From Atherinomorus stipes (taxonomy: Eukaryota; Chordata; Actinopteri; Atheriniformes; Atherinidae): a stretch of DNA of 64,000 bases. The notes under the pieces were generated by a model that was not told the DNA's origin, searched no databases, and saw only the letters and a list, made by a program, of their open reading frames with translations. Where the stretch lies: positions 1,550,001 to 1,614,000 of the forward strand of contig JALJCO010001098.1 of assembly GCA_023101725.1 (NCBI GenBank), written 5' to 3'. Below, in pieces: positions 1-39,080 of this stretch. The number at the start of each line of letters is the position of its first letter. The first letter of the stretch is position 1. A program made the position numbers and the translations under genes.

Positions 1-396
1 TTTCTGTCTTTAATGGAAGGGTATGTAAACATTCAAGCACAACTGCAGTGCCCTTATTCACTTGTTTTATTAAATTGTACTCTGTTAAGATTTTATTCTA
101 TTTTATTCATTTATTATTCATGTATTGACACCATGACACCATGAGTGTGGGTCGATCGCTCGGTTCCCCTGCTGTGCATATTTTAACTGGACCAGGGACG
201 GCGGTCCAGTTAGAGGGGAAGGTTGAACTTAGTGGTGCATGAAACATGCTGATTGTGAAAATAATGGAGTATTCATCTGAAGATGATGTCTCAGAAAATT
301 AAAAAACAAAACAAAACATAAAAATAGATCCATTTTTCTCCTTATTCTGTAATTATTCACATTTGTTCACAAGTTTGCTTTGCTTGAAATATAAGT

Positions 397-1178
397 TAGG
401 GATGCACAATATAATCTTAAAACTGAATATCGGACATCGGCCACCCCACAGATATTTAACCGATATTTAACTGATCAGGTTGTTTCCTCAAAAACTTCTT
501 CTTCTTCTTTTAAAACTTCTTCAAAAACTTCTTTTTTACAGACATTAAAACTTCTAAAGACAGTTTCTTTTAGGATGTTCTGTGTGAACAGAGTTTATAC
601 ACAGTCATTTGTGTAAATAGCCATATATTAAGGCTGGGAAAAAATATCAATACACTGAAATATCGTGATATTTTCATATACAGATTTCATATTGATATTT
701 GAAAATGCGTTATTGATCTATTTTACCTACGAAATCTCGCGAGATTTCATTGTTCTCTTACGAAATCTCGCAAGATTTCACGAAAACCCTCGAGATTTCA
801 TAATGGAACGACAAAATCTTGCGAGATTTCTTTAGTAAAATAGATTGATACCACATTTTTAAATATCAATATGATATCAGCATATGAAAATGCACGATAT
901 TTCAGTGTATCAATATTTTTCCCTCCCCTACCAAATATCAGGTCGTTCCATGATATAATCTTCATATTCTATTGGTTTTGTTTGAACAACTGTCATTAAG
1001 CTTGACTTGTTATACATTACACAAGTTGAGTTATTTTTCTATATTTGCACAAGGAATGAATATCACATCATTTATTTTTCAGCTTTATTATCAGTATCGA
1101 TATCAGCTATGGGCCACATGAGTTTTAAAATATTGGCATATCAGATATTGGCCAAAATTCCTATATCATGCATCCCTA
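397..1178. mobile_element. hAT-like nonautonomous element (TAGGGATGCA ends), with nested MITE
   Basis: The ends are TAGGGATGCACAATATAAT and its inverted match ending ATCATGCATCCCTA. The 8-bp flanks ATATAAGT (389-396) and ATATGAGT (1179-1186) match at 7 of 8 positions, as expected for a hAT target-site duplication. The interior holds repeated ATCGG/CCGAT motifs but no transposase frame. A second MITE is inserted at 629-930. Confidence 0.85.
629..930. mobile_element. hAT-like MITE with CTCGCGAGA core (copy 1)
   Basis: The 302-bp element has inverted ends TAAGGCTGGGAAAAAATAT and TAGGGGAGGGAAAAATAT (complement of the right end), flanked by CCATATAT (621-628) and CCAAATAT (931-938). Its interior contains the exact palindrome TCTCGCGAGA at 735-744 and decayed copies of it. 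Confidence 0.85.
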
Positions 1179-1794
1179 ATATGAGTATAAATATGTTATT
1201 TTATGAGTTCTGTTGCCTTCAGGTGGCTCCAAAAGAAAACTAATTTTTGCTGGTTTAAATAAGCATAAGCAGATAACAAACTTCACCACCTTCAGGAGCA
1301 TCACCACTTTATTTTACCTTAATTACTTAGATTAAAGAGCCAAACCTAAGAGATGCCTATTATAGCTGTGGGAGACGTGGGAGCTGCTTAGATGTCTCGC
1401 ACCTGTTCTTTAGTGTCTCATCTCCGCCCGTCGGGTCTCACAGCCATGTTTGCACTTTGATGACGGCTATTGAGATGAGGTGAATATGAGCCACCTGTCT
1501 GCACAGCGAGGAGGAAACCGACTCAGCAGATCTCCGTCTCATCTCCGCTCTGCTCTTCATGTTTTCCTGCGGTTTTGTTGGTTGACCTGAAATTACAGTC
1601 CTGCAGGAAGTGGACTGGGTTTGTTAGAAACATCTGGCCTTCACAGAAAAGAAGTCACTGCATCCTCACACAGAAATATGTGGCAAAGAAAAGGTTTGTC
1701 ATTAAAGTCGTTAAGGCTGCAGGTTGGATGTGAAAATCACGGCTGCAGTTTTCACAAAGGAGGAGAGAAGGCTGTAATAATTTTCACTAACAAA

Positions 1795-2516
1795 TAGGGA
1801 TGCATGATGCTGGAATTTTGACCAATATCTGATATACCGATATTTTAAAACTCATGTGACCGATAACCGATATCGATACCAATATTAAAGCTAAAATAAA
1901 AAGCAGTCATTGCCAATAGTTTTGTCCGTTTCCGACGCTTTGAAAAATTGGGTTGGGAAAAAATATCGATACACTGAAAATCCACGATATTTTCATATGC
2001 TAATATCAATATCAGTCGATATTTAAAAGCTTTTACTTACAAAATCTTGTGAGATTTCATCATTCTGTCACAAAATCTCACGATATTTCGTGAATTTTTC
2101 GTGAGATTTCGATTGTAAAATAGATTGATACCACATTTTTGAATGTCAATATATCAGCATTTGAAAATATCGCGAAATTTTTGTGAATTCTTATGAGATT
2201 TTGTAACAGAACGATGAAATATCGTGAGATTGTCGTTTGTAAAATAGATCGATTCCGCGTTTTTAATCGTCAATATGGTATCAGCATATGAAAAATCGCG
2301 ATGTTTCAGTGTATCAATATTTTTTCCCACCCCTAGTCTTTAGAAGTTTTAAAGTGTGTAAAAAAAAAAAAGGAGTTTTTGAAGAAGAAGTTTTTTTTTT
2401 TTTTTATTTAGACTTTAGAAACAGCGGGCTGATCAGTTAAATATCGGTTAAATATCAGTGGGTGGCCGATTTCTGATACTCAGTTTTTAGGGGGCCAATT
2501 ATATCGTGCATCCCTA
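1795..2516. mobile_element. hAT-like element (TAGGGATGCA ends), with nested CGCG MITE
   Basis: The inverted ends are TAGGGATGCATGAT and ATCGTGCATCCCTA. Flanks CTAACAAA (1787-1794) and CTAACAAC (2517-2524) match at 7 of 8 positions. The nested MITE occupies about 1949-2335 and sits at the same internal site as in the copies at 8363 and 18574, here in reverse orientation. Confidence 0.85.
1949..2335. mobile_element. hAT-like MITE with CTCGCGAGA-like core (copy 2)
   Basis: Left end GGTTGGGAAAAAATATCGAT and right end ATATTTTTTCCCACCCCTA are inverted. The interior has several decayed CTCGCGAGAT variants (for example CTTGTGAGAT and CTCACGATAT). Confidence 0.75.
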
Positions 2517-2761
2517 CTAACAACCAATAGTCCCACAAGACGGCTTTATCAGCTCTTCAAGTGCAATCCTTCTGTTCATTACTGCTGAGTTCATCAGTGC
2601 TAAGGGTTATAAAGACTTCACTTAATTACTATATTTCAGGGTTATACAGCCAGTGAATGCTTTAGCAGTTGAGCTGTTTTTCCCGGACTTAAAATTTTTA
2701 AAAATATTTTGATCTTTTGTATCAGTCAAGCCATTTAGTTGTCATTTTAAAAAATGCATAA

Positions 2762-30127
<27,366 letters not shown>

Positions 30128-30131
30128 CCCA

Positions 30132-30159
30132 CAGACAGACAGACAGACAGACAGACAGA
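30132..30159. repeat. (CAGA)n microsatellite
   Basis: About seven CAGA/GACA units start 5 nt after the cnot3 stop codon, in the 3' UTR. Confidence 0.9.
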
Positions 30160-31044
30160 GGAACGGACAGCTGGGAAAGCAAGAGAGGGACAGACAAATG
30201 GACGTTGGAGAAGAGCGATCCGCCTGCTGACATTCCTGGATTTGACCTCAGCTCTCTGGGGAGGGGGGAGGAGACGAGAGGGCCAGAGTGGGGGCCCTCC
30301 GACCCCGCCTTACCATCCTCACCCTGGCAGCGACAACACCTCCCACCCTGTCATCTCTTACCTCCTCTTCTTCCTCTTTATCCCTCCATCATCACGCCTC
30401 TAATTTGAATCCTTTATCGACCTGCACAACCAGACACAGAATCACGCACTGATCGGACTATCACGTTTCCACCCGTTACGTTGGCTTTAAGAATTATTTC
30501 AGCCCTTTGAGGACCAAAGAGAATTGGTTAACCCCCCCCTTCAGAAACATAATCATGAAAAGCTCCGTCTGTGCTGCAACAGCTCTCTGACTTCTGGCAT
30601 GCAGTGACGCAGAAAAGCAGCAATCAGATCACGAATCAGATCAAGAATGTGAATCTAGTTTTTCTAATTAACTGAGATGAAGGAGGAGATGCAAACTGAC
30701 TCAGGATCAGCCAGCTGCTTTCTGCTTTATGAACTTAACAACCCATAAACGTGCAGCTTCCCATAACCTGGAAACATGTGCGGCTCTGCCGCTTCTTTCC
30801 AGTTTTCTGCACCAGTGATCTGAACATGCACACAACAGTTTATCTGCATTATATAACAGAGACAATACCAGCGGGAGATGAAATTAAACCACAGGTAGCA
30901 AAACACACATGGGTCGGTCTGATCTGACGTGCACGTCCTGCATAATCGAGTTGAAATTTATGTGAAAACCTTCACTCAGGCCTTGTTTTTTTGGGGGGTG
31001 CGGATTCCTGCCACACAGCTGCTGCTGCCTCCACTTCACCTTAA

Positions 31045-31050
31045 AATAAA
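31045..31050 (+). terminator. possible proximal cnot3 poly(A) signal
   Basis: AATAAA occurs about 920 nt after the stop codon, before the transposon at 31299. It would give a 3' UTR free of the transposon. No expression data are available. Confidence 0.35.
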
Positions 31051-31912
31051 ACACCTCAGCGTTGGTTGTAGGTGGCACCGCAGGCCTCGGTCGCACTTCA
31101 CTGTCTTTCAGAGGTCCTGTGTGTTGTAGTGAGGCGGCAAAAGTGCTTTTTTTATTTTTATGAATCAGATATCTAAAAATATCCCTGCCTGCTTCCATCG
31201 CAGGATGTGACCAACAGTCTTCTACCTGGACCGTGTTACATCACCGTTTTCACACGTTTTCTTTCTGTTTAAGAAGTTTATCAATCAAATAAGTCTGATT
31301 AAAGGGATAGTACACCCACAGAATGATGTGCATTCATTTTCTACTCACTCATGCGGAGCAAGACTTTGGAACACTTTTTTAATATCTCAAATGCAGCCAG
31401 AGATCCGGAGCAGTTTTCGTTATTCATCGATTTTCATATAATGGGATTCACTGGTGCCTGAAACAAAAAGGTCCATAAAAGTCCACAAAAACTTGTCAAT
31501 GTTCCTCCATACTGCTCGTCCAATGTAATCTAAGTGTCCTGAGTGAGTAGCGTCCATAATTAACTGGAAATGACATCATTTAGTAGATTTTTACAGCCTA
31601 AATAGTACGACATTGCACTTCCCTGATGCGCATCCATGTGAGTTCATGACACTACGGAAGCCGTGGCAGACCAAACCAGACGAGATTGTGTGTTCAGCGC
31701 CTACTCTGCCGATAATGCAAGCGTAGAAGAAGAAATTCAATATTCTGCTAAATTCGCAGAATGTAAATAGTGAATTTCTTCTTCTACACTTCCATTATCA
31801 GCAGAGTAGGTGCTGGAAAAAAACAGAGTAGGCACTGAGCGTCACGGCTTCCGTAGTGTTGTGAACTCAAATGACCGTGCAAATATGAAGTGCAATGTAC
31901 GACTGTGTAGGC

Positions 31913-32376
31913 CAGGGGTGGGGAACCTCGGCCCTCATCCTGCAGGTCTTCCTCATCTCCTTCCTCCTACACACCTGATTCACATCAATGAGTCTCGGTC
32001 CAGTGCTTGATAAGGTGTTATATCCATTTAATTGGAATCAGGTGTGCTGGAAGGGCTGGTAAAAAATATCGATACACTGAAATATTGCGCTATTTTCATT
32101 TGCTGATATATTGATATTTAAAAATGTGGTATCGATCTATTTTACTATTGAAATCTTGCGAGATTTTGTCATTCAGTCAAGAAACCTTGCAGGTTTTCGT
32201 GAAATCTCGCGAGATTTCGTTGGTAAAATAGATCAATATCGCATTTCTGAATATCTATATGAAATCTGCATATGAAAATATTGCAATATTTCAGTGTATC
32301 AATATTTTTTCCTAGCCCTATGTGCTGGTGTGACGACACATGGAAAACCTGAAGGGACCAGGGTTCCCCACCACTG
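31913..32376. mobile_element. hAT MITE (CAGGGGTGGGG ends), middle layer
   Basis: Ends CAGGGGTGGGGAACC and GGTTCCCCACCACTG are inverted. Flanks GTGTAGGC (31905-31912) and GTTTAGGC (32377-32384) match at 7 of 8 positions. The empty site ACTGTTTAGGCTATAAAA is present in the second host copy at 49513-49530. Confidence 0.9.
32051..32320. mobile_element. hAT-like MITE with CTCGCGAGA core, innermost layer
   Basis: The 270-bp element has ends AAGGGCTGG and CCTAGCCCTA and a perfect 8-bp duplication TGTGCTGG (32043-32050 and 32321-32328). It contains the perfect 18-bp palindrome GAAATCTCGCGAGATTTC at 32201-32218. Confidence 0.9.
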
Positions 32377-33758
32377 GTTTAGGCTGTAAAAATCTACTAA
32401 ATGATGTCATTTCCACTAAATTCTGGACACTACCCACTCAGGACACTTGGATTACATTGGGCGAGCAGTATGGAGGAACATTGACAAGCTTTTGTGGACT
32501 TTTATGGATCTTTTTGTTTCGTAAAATTCGTCAGATAACAAAAAAACCAAACAAACCCGATCTCCGGCTGCATTTGAGATATTAAAAAAGTGCTCCAGTC
32601 TTGCTCAGCATGAGTAGAAAATGAAGGCACGTCGTTCTGTGGGTGTACTATCCCTTTAAGAGTTTCTTGAAGTGAAGAGACGCATGTCATCCTAAAGTCT
32701 GGAGTCAGATCAGGAGGACCAACACATCCTTTAACACACAAGGCTGCAGGAGTGATGTGGGTGTTGGATCCTGCCAGCAGCTGGATGGACAGTTTGCGAG
32801 TCCGTCCTTCCTCCTCCTCCTCCGTGCCGAAGAGCACAAACACCAGCACTGCTGCCCACTCCTCCTCTGTCCTCCACGTTTACACACTAAAGGATTCGAC
32901 TGGGCCCACAATAAACACACACTGCCCAGGTCGTCGCTTTAGCCTTTTTTTTTTTCCTCAATTTTCCCCCCATCGACACACAAATCCTGAACAGCAGCTT
33001 ATTTTATCTTCGTTTACTCCTCTTCCTCTCCTCCTCTCTCCGCCACACCTCCTCTTATCTTCACGCCAGGTAGATATTTCCTTTGTTTCTCAGGAAGTAT
33101 GAGATCGACCATTTTACGAGGAAATGTATCCGCCAGCAGCTCCTGTTGCCGCAGCACAACAAGCGAGTAATCTTCAACAAATTAGTTTTAATTTCGATCT
33201 CATTGAGGAAACGGCGGCCCGGCGGCGGCCGTTTTCATTTCACCCCAAGCATTTCTTCTTTTTGTTTTCCAAATACAAATATCCTCCAATGTTTGGAGCA
33301 GCACCTGGAAAAGACCATCTTTATATTTTGTATTTGTCGTGGTAGATATGTATATTTTTTTCTTTTCAGAAATGGGGGGAAATCATTTAAAAAAAAAAGA
33401 AAAAAAAGCCAGAGGAGAACGAGGACCCCTGTTGTTTTTAAAGATCACTTACTTCTCTACAGGAGTGTGGGGTGTTTTTATAGCCAAAACCCAGAGACGT
33501 ACACCAACTCTACACTTCTCCACTCGACTGACAGTCCTGCTTTTAACCTTTTTTGTGTTTACTTATTTTTGACATGCGGACGGGAACGAGAGATCGAGCC
33601 CAAATGTGAACTCTCTCTCTGTCCCATGTCAAAAGTGTTGTATAGACTCTCATTCAAACCTCTCCTTATTTTTTTCCTGTTTGTTGTTGTCGTCAGACAG
33701 CATGGAATAATGACACTTGCAAAGTGGCGCTGAAAAAGTAAATAATGACATAACCATG

Positions 33759-33785
33759 AATAAAGGATTGTAAAATATTAATAAA
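33759..33785 (+). terminator. paired poly(A) signals, probable distal end of cnot3
   Basis: Two AATAAA hexamers (33759-33764 and 33780-33785) lie 21 nt apart in A/T-rich sequence about 3.6 kb after the cnot3 stop. Cleavage would be expected near 33795-33810. Confidence 0.55.
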
Positions 33786-33800
33786 AGAATTACTTTTCAG

Positions 33801-34253
33801 AAATCTGTGCTTCAGTTGTGGTTTTTGGTGATTTTATGAGGGATTTTAACGTGATCGGAGATTTCTAAGATGCGATAATGGTGGTGGAGTTGTTTCCGTT
33901 ACATGCATGTAATCAGATTCTGCTTCGATTTGTTTTCAGCAGGGCTACAAAACTAAATGAACATGTTTGCTGCAAGCAGTTCCACATTTTTCGTTGCTTC
34001 ACACACAAGATAGTCAGCGTTGGAAGGTGGGAAGCCGGGATGAGGGTTACTAATCCAGGATAAAACCAAATGTGGATTATGAATGCAAGTCTGCTGTTTG
34101 CTTCCTGAGTTATGCAGCTGAAAATAGTTTAATTCAGGAATCTACGTTCATATTTGGGCTGCAGCTCAAAAATATTACCTCAAATGTCTTTTTAGTTTTC
34201 TTTTACCTCTGTGAAAGATGTTCATGTTGAAGCAGTATGACTGAACTTTTGCT
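33801..34253. other. intergenic, nothing recognised
   Basis: This unique-looking sequence downstream of the cnot3 poly(A) signals shows no gene or repeat to me. Confidence 0.5.
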
Positions 34254-35707
34254 TTAAAGGTGCAGTGTGGACTAAAATCAAAGTTCAATTGCAGAAAAAA
34301 TGTAACATAATTAAAAACTGTTTCTATCGATGTGTAATTGCTGCACTAGCATAACTTTTATGTGCTTTTTTTCTTGAGACATTTATATCTACTTGCTGTG
34401 GGTCCACATACTGTCGTCCTCAAAATTATATATAGCCTCAAATTGAAGAAGGAAAAAAAAAAATCAGCTGTCAGTGAAATAAGATGAAATTGACAAAAGT
34501 AATAATATTTTAAATTCTGTGAAAATTATGACATTGATTTTGAATTGTGGTGTGAAAGAAATATTGAAAACACAAAAAATAAAACAAGTAAACAAGCATG
34601 ATGGGGCTCTGAAGCTAAAATTGTGGTGAGCAACACTTTGAGGCAATCATTGCAATCAGGTGTTTTCTGTCACGTCCAATCAGACGTCTGCACCTGTTGG
34701 CAGGTATGTTGGTCCATTGTTCATGGGAAAGGTGCTCTAATGTGTCTGGAACAGTTTGTTTGTTTTTTAAATTGTTATTTCCAACCACAATGCAAATGCA
34801 ATATTTCATTTCACTAAATTATTAATTTTGTAAGTTTTTATTCATTATTAGTTTCTTTGTTTTTTGTTATTTGAATTGTTTCTGTACACGGAGGCTGCCA
34901 TATTTGTGCCTCCATTTTTACTACAGTGTCTCTGAGTGGACAAAATGTGTGTGAAGTGAAAACCCTCTGAACTTTGAAACTGCTGTACCAGCTTCATTTA
35001 AAGGTAAAATCCGGAGTTTTTCCTCATTTCTGTTTGCAAACACTATTCAAACTGAGAGCTCCTCTCTTCAGGCTAATGGCCGCATCGCTTTTCAGTCCAA
35101 GCCGAAGCTTGGAAGCAGGTGAAAGCCAAAACAATATGGACCCTGGTTTTGGAGCGTGCACTATCTAAAGCCCTTTTCACAAGAGAGTACTTCCTTTTCT
35201 TTGCTGTGTCCGCCTTTTTCTTCTTCTAGCGTTTATTTTCAGGGAGAAAACACTTGATTCTACCTTTTAATGGGAGTAAGAGCACTGTTTGGGATCATTC
35301 AAATCAAGTCAATTTTATTTATAAAGCACTTTTCATACAAGAAGTAATACAGTGCTTTACATAAAAACAATGTTATGTAAAATACATGGGTCATTTGTAA
35401 AGACTTAAAATAAAACAAGACACACAGAAAAAAAAAGCACATCTGATCATAAATAATTTGCATGCATTCGTGCACACACACACACACACACCCACCCAAA
35501 ACATTCAGGCGTCCCTTCCACCCATGGACCACCCACAACCCCTATCCAAAGTCTAAATAAATATACTAAATAGATATTAAAAGTAATTATTATTATTTTG
35601 GCCACTGATGGCCACCGTACATTCACAACAGTCCTTAGCATATGCAGTCATTGCTATACCCACCTTTACCACTAGATGTCAGTAATCCTTACATTCTGTC
35701 CCTTTAA
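34254..35707. mobile_element. TTAA-bounded MITE enlarged by later insertions
   Basis: The ends TTAAAGGTGCAGTGTGGACT and ATTCTGTCCCTTTAA match, in reverse order, the compact 545-bp copy at 58786-59330. Shared interior includes GACATCTAG(T/C)GGTAAAG, GTACGGTGGCC, and CTGCACTAG(C/A)ATAAC. The extra ~900 bp includes a mariner-like piece from 34412 and an L2-like tail at 35305-35370 with a (CA)n run at 35474-35491. Confidence 0.75.
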
Positions 35708-36062
35708 GCGTCCGCGCCAGCAAAGGCTAATTCAGGATCCGTCTTGCATCTCGTCTCTTCTCTGAGATCTCTGAGCCAGTAAAAATCCGTCCGTTGACTC
35801 ATGTCTTTTGTCTTGCACTGCCTCTTTCTATCTTTCTTGCTTCCTCTGTTAATGTCCTCTTGGGTTTCTTTGCTGAATCAGTCGTGCACGTTTTAAACTG
35901 CCCGTGTGTTGATATCCAGTTGCTGGCGTGTGACGCGAAACACAGCTGTGACCTGATGCTCTGGATGCTGCAGGGATATGGCAGCTCCAGGAATGAGCGC
36001 AAAGACTGTCAGTGTGCCATCAAAACTAGTCAGAAACAGAGTTTTAAATTTGGAAACTCATG
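35708..36062. repeat. repeat related to the TTAA MITE at 27023
   Basis: It aligns by eye with 27130-27465: a C/T-rich stretch, TTTCTTTGCTGAATC, then GTGCCATCAAAACTAGTCA against GTGTCATCAAAACAAGTCA. Ends are not clear. Confidence 0.5.
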
Positions 36063-36478
36063 TAGATGCGCCAATCAGATACCTGGATCAGATATCTGAT
36101 ACTGACTAATTTGCAGGATCAGATATCGGATGAATGAGGCTGATCCAGCATTCTGATCCAGTCATTTCTTTTTTTAGTAATACACAGAAATACAGTTACA
36201 GTTTTTGTTTTGCTGCTAATGTACTCTCTTTATTTGTTAATAAATAATATTAAGTATGTTTATATCATTAAAATCACCTGTATACATACTTTATTGCCTT
36301 TCTTTAACAAGGATAAATGTTTATGTCATGCCTGATGCATTCACTTGTATTGGAAAGGCATACGGTTCATTCATTCAACAGTAGTATCGGCTTGGCATCG
36401 GGTATCGGCCAATCCTCTCAGCCCAGGTATCTGTATCGGACTTAATTGGAAAAAAAAAGCTAGATTGGTGCATCTCTA
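36063..36478. mobile_element. hAT-like fragment (GATCGGATATCGG family)
   Basis: Left TAGATGCGCCAATCAGATACC (first 20 bases) and right TTGGTGCATCTCTA are inverted relatives. It resembles 12041-12393, including the shared GGCCGATAC/GGCCAATCC and CTCAGCCCAGGTATC motifs. Confidence 0.6.
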
Positions 36479-36587
36479 ATCACTGTGTAGCATCGATCCC
36501 CATCGGTTCTTACCAGCTCCATCCTACCGTCTAAAATGATGCCTGTTGGTGTCAAACGTCTCCTTAGAAGCGAGTACGATCATGATT

Positions 36588-37041
36588 TAGAGCTGCCTCG
36601 ATTCCACTATTTCACTTCCGATACAGATACCAATACCAAAACCACAGGTCAAGTATCGGCTGATGCACGACATAGATACTTTTCTGTATTTTAGGCCAAC
36701 GATTACGAATAATGATCTGATAATTGATTTTTATCTTGGTTTGTGTAAGGTTTGTCTGTTTGTGGAACCTCACTTCTAAAAACTGGTTTAACAAGTTAAC
36801 GAAATAAGTTTATAACAGTAAGTATGAAGATAAACTGACCCGTTTGCAGTGGGTATGATGAATTTTTAACTTACAAACATGATAATACATAAAATAATTA
36901 CAAATAAATCAAAACCCAGTCAGGAAGAAGTCCTTGAAGGAAAAGCTGGATCGGCAAATGTTGACGCAATCCGATCCGGTCCATGTTTTTAGCCAATATC
37001 AGCCCGATGTCCGATACTGGTATCAGATCGGGACAGCCCTA
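36588..37041. mobile_element. hAT MITE with perfect 8-bp duplication
   Basis: Ends TAGAGCTGCCTCGATT and GATCGGGACAGCCCTA are inverted. The flanks TCATGATT (36580-36587 and 37042-37049) are identical. The interior has CCGATAC motifs and no coding frame. Confidence 0.9.
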
Positions 37042-37049
37042 TCATGATT

Positions 37050-39080
37050 TAGTAATTTGCCAGCACATCCTTCTTTTAAGTCTTCTATCATCATCAGATC
37101 AAGATGCTGGAACAAAAGTGTGGTTCAGTGCACGCACTTGCTTTCTTCTTTTCTGCTCTTGTACAAGGGGATTAGGACACAAGGAAAGGAGTCCAGGGAG
37201 GAAGCGAGTGCATGCAAGCGAAATACTCAATTTGACGACAAAACCATGCAAACCAGCTGCAAAGCAGCATGAGCCACTCCACCAGACACATCTGTGCATG
37301 TCTTCTGCATATTTCATGCGACTGTCTTGCAGCTACTCTTTCTTTAACCGTCCTTGGGCTGTGGGAACAGCGAACCTGCAATCCTTCCTCTGACGCTAGA
37401 ACCAAACAAGCTGTGAAAATCAACTGAAACAAGCCTCCAGCTCAGATGGAGCTGCGATCCTGCAGATGCACGGGCTTCTGGTACCCGACAGGACAAACTG
37501 AAACACTCCCAAACAGCCCATTACCACCACACCTGTCACTTCATCATGAACATTGCAGTACAAAGCAGAGTTTATGCAGGAAGGGGAGCGCGTTATATTG
37601 TTGCATTTGTGAGTGTGACTGCATTATGGCGTCCTGTATGGAACAATAAAGCTTTTATGAAGCTTTTATTAGAAGATGTTGCGGGTTAAATGAGTCTGCA
37701 CGCCGCTTGCTCTCACTGAAAGCCATTAGCAGGTGTTTGCTTTAATGATGTTGAAATCTTCTATTCACCTCGTCTTGTTTCTGGAGGAAAGTAAATCCAC
37801 TTCTTATTTGCATTAACATTTACATACATCGTGGAGAAGTGTTCATTCTGTGGTTAAAATGCTTTACTTTGCTTCTTTTGGAGGCTGATGTCACTGCTGT
37901 GCTCCATTTTCTTCTAATTCTCAGTTGCGTGCGCTTGGCGGATGCAGGCACTACGTGTTTTACAGATAAATTCATGAAATATTTACAGAACATACCCAAC
38001 TTTAATGCAGTTATCGTCTGCTCTACTTAGAGCTGTGGCGTTAAATGCTCTGTGGGCTGTGTGTTTTACATCAGTGAAACTCATTAAGAGACAATGTGGC
38101 AAACTGATTGCTTCTTCTTTATATAGTTCAAGCATTCCTTTTGGATTTTTGTGCCCTAATTCTACTTCTTCCCACACTATCACCACAAGACTGCAACATT
38201 AGTTTACATTATTCTTGCAGCAAGGCAAAAACTACACTCATGCTCAGCTGGAAAGCTGGAAAACCACTTGTTTCCAAAAAGTTGGGAAGCTGTATAATGT
38301 CAGTAAAACCGGAATGCAACTCATAGCTAACCATTTAAATATTATATTTGCTCATTTTAACTTTAATGGCAGCAACAGGGTTCATAAAAGATTAAATGAG
38401 TTTGTTTACTGAAGCGTTGTGTTGCGTCAGCTCTTCGTTGAACATCACTGAGTGTTCGGGGAGCCGAGGAGACAAACTGCTCCAGTTTTGAAACTGGAAT
38501 ATTTTCCATTGTTGCTTCTTATGTTTTCAGTAACTCGACAGCTCATTTCTTTGAAACTGCATGATGATGTGGCCAATGGCAAGAATTTTTGCATTAACTC
38601 TTCTTTTTAGTGTCTTTTTCTCTCATGTCTTTTATACTGTTGATTCATTTTGCAATGTCTGTTAACCTTTGTGGGCAAGAATGTTCACGCACAAAAAACA
38701 GCTATATAAATATCACATATTCATATTTTTTCTGCTTTTTTCATTAATCACTTGAACAACTTTAGACCTGTACAAAATATGACTTAAAATTCAGTCAGTG
38801 CTAAATGTCAGCTGCCATTTGCCATCTGACAAATTAGTCAGATTGATAAGATTGGGACCCGAACAAAAGGGTCTCAAGAAAGTGAGATGGTTCATGTTGG
38901 TTTTTCTAAAACCTTAACCTGTTTTTGCCTGAAGAAATGTGAAAAAAAAAAGCCAGACAATGTCTGGTTCAGTACAACATGAGTTGTTTTGTTTCTTTTG
39001 TGCTTCCTCAGGCAAGAACCTGAAGGGGTACCAAAATGTCCAACCTGAAACATCCCACTTTTTTTTAGGACCCTTCCAGT
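37050..39080. other. intergenic, no gene recognised
   Basis: An AATAAA at 37645-37650 and several short open frames occur, but no splice-flanked conserved peptide. No repeat family was recognised. Confidence 0.5.

Larger units (their letters stand above)
31299..32659. mobile_element. TTAA-bounded element holding two nested hAT MITEs
   Basis: Ends TTAAAGGGATAGTACACCCA and GTGGGTGTACTATCCCTTTAA are inverted, within TTAA. Longer inverted arms follow, including ATCTCAAATGCAGCCAGAGA against GGCTGCATTTGAGATATT. At 31913-32376 a hAT MITE is inserted, and inside that another one at 32051-32320. A partial second copy at 49263-49791 lacks both insertions. Confidence 0.85.
30128..33800 (+). other. cnot3: cnot3 3' UTR (maximum extent)
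   Basis: Untranslated sequence follows the stop codon. A proximal AATAAA lies at 31045-31050. Two close AATAAA signals at 33759-33764 and 33780-33785, in an A/T-rich stretch, look like the main distal poly(A) site. If the distal site is used, the UTR contains the whole nested transposon at 31299-32659. The open frames at 33083-33733 show no recognisable protein and I read them as UTR noise. Extent is inferred, not proven. Confidence 0.55.

Noticed and set aside
33083..33733. Open frame of 216 residues
   Set aside because: It lies in the probable cnot3 3' UTR, is rich in Phe/Lys/Arg from T- and A-rich DNA, and shows no motif of a known family.
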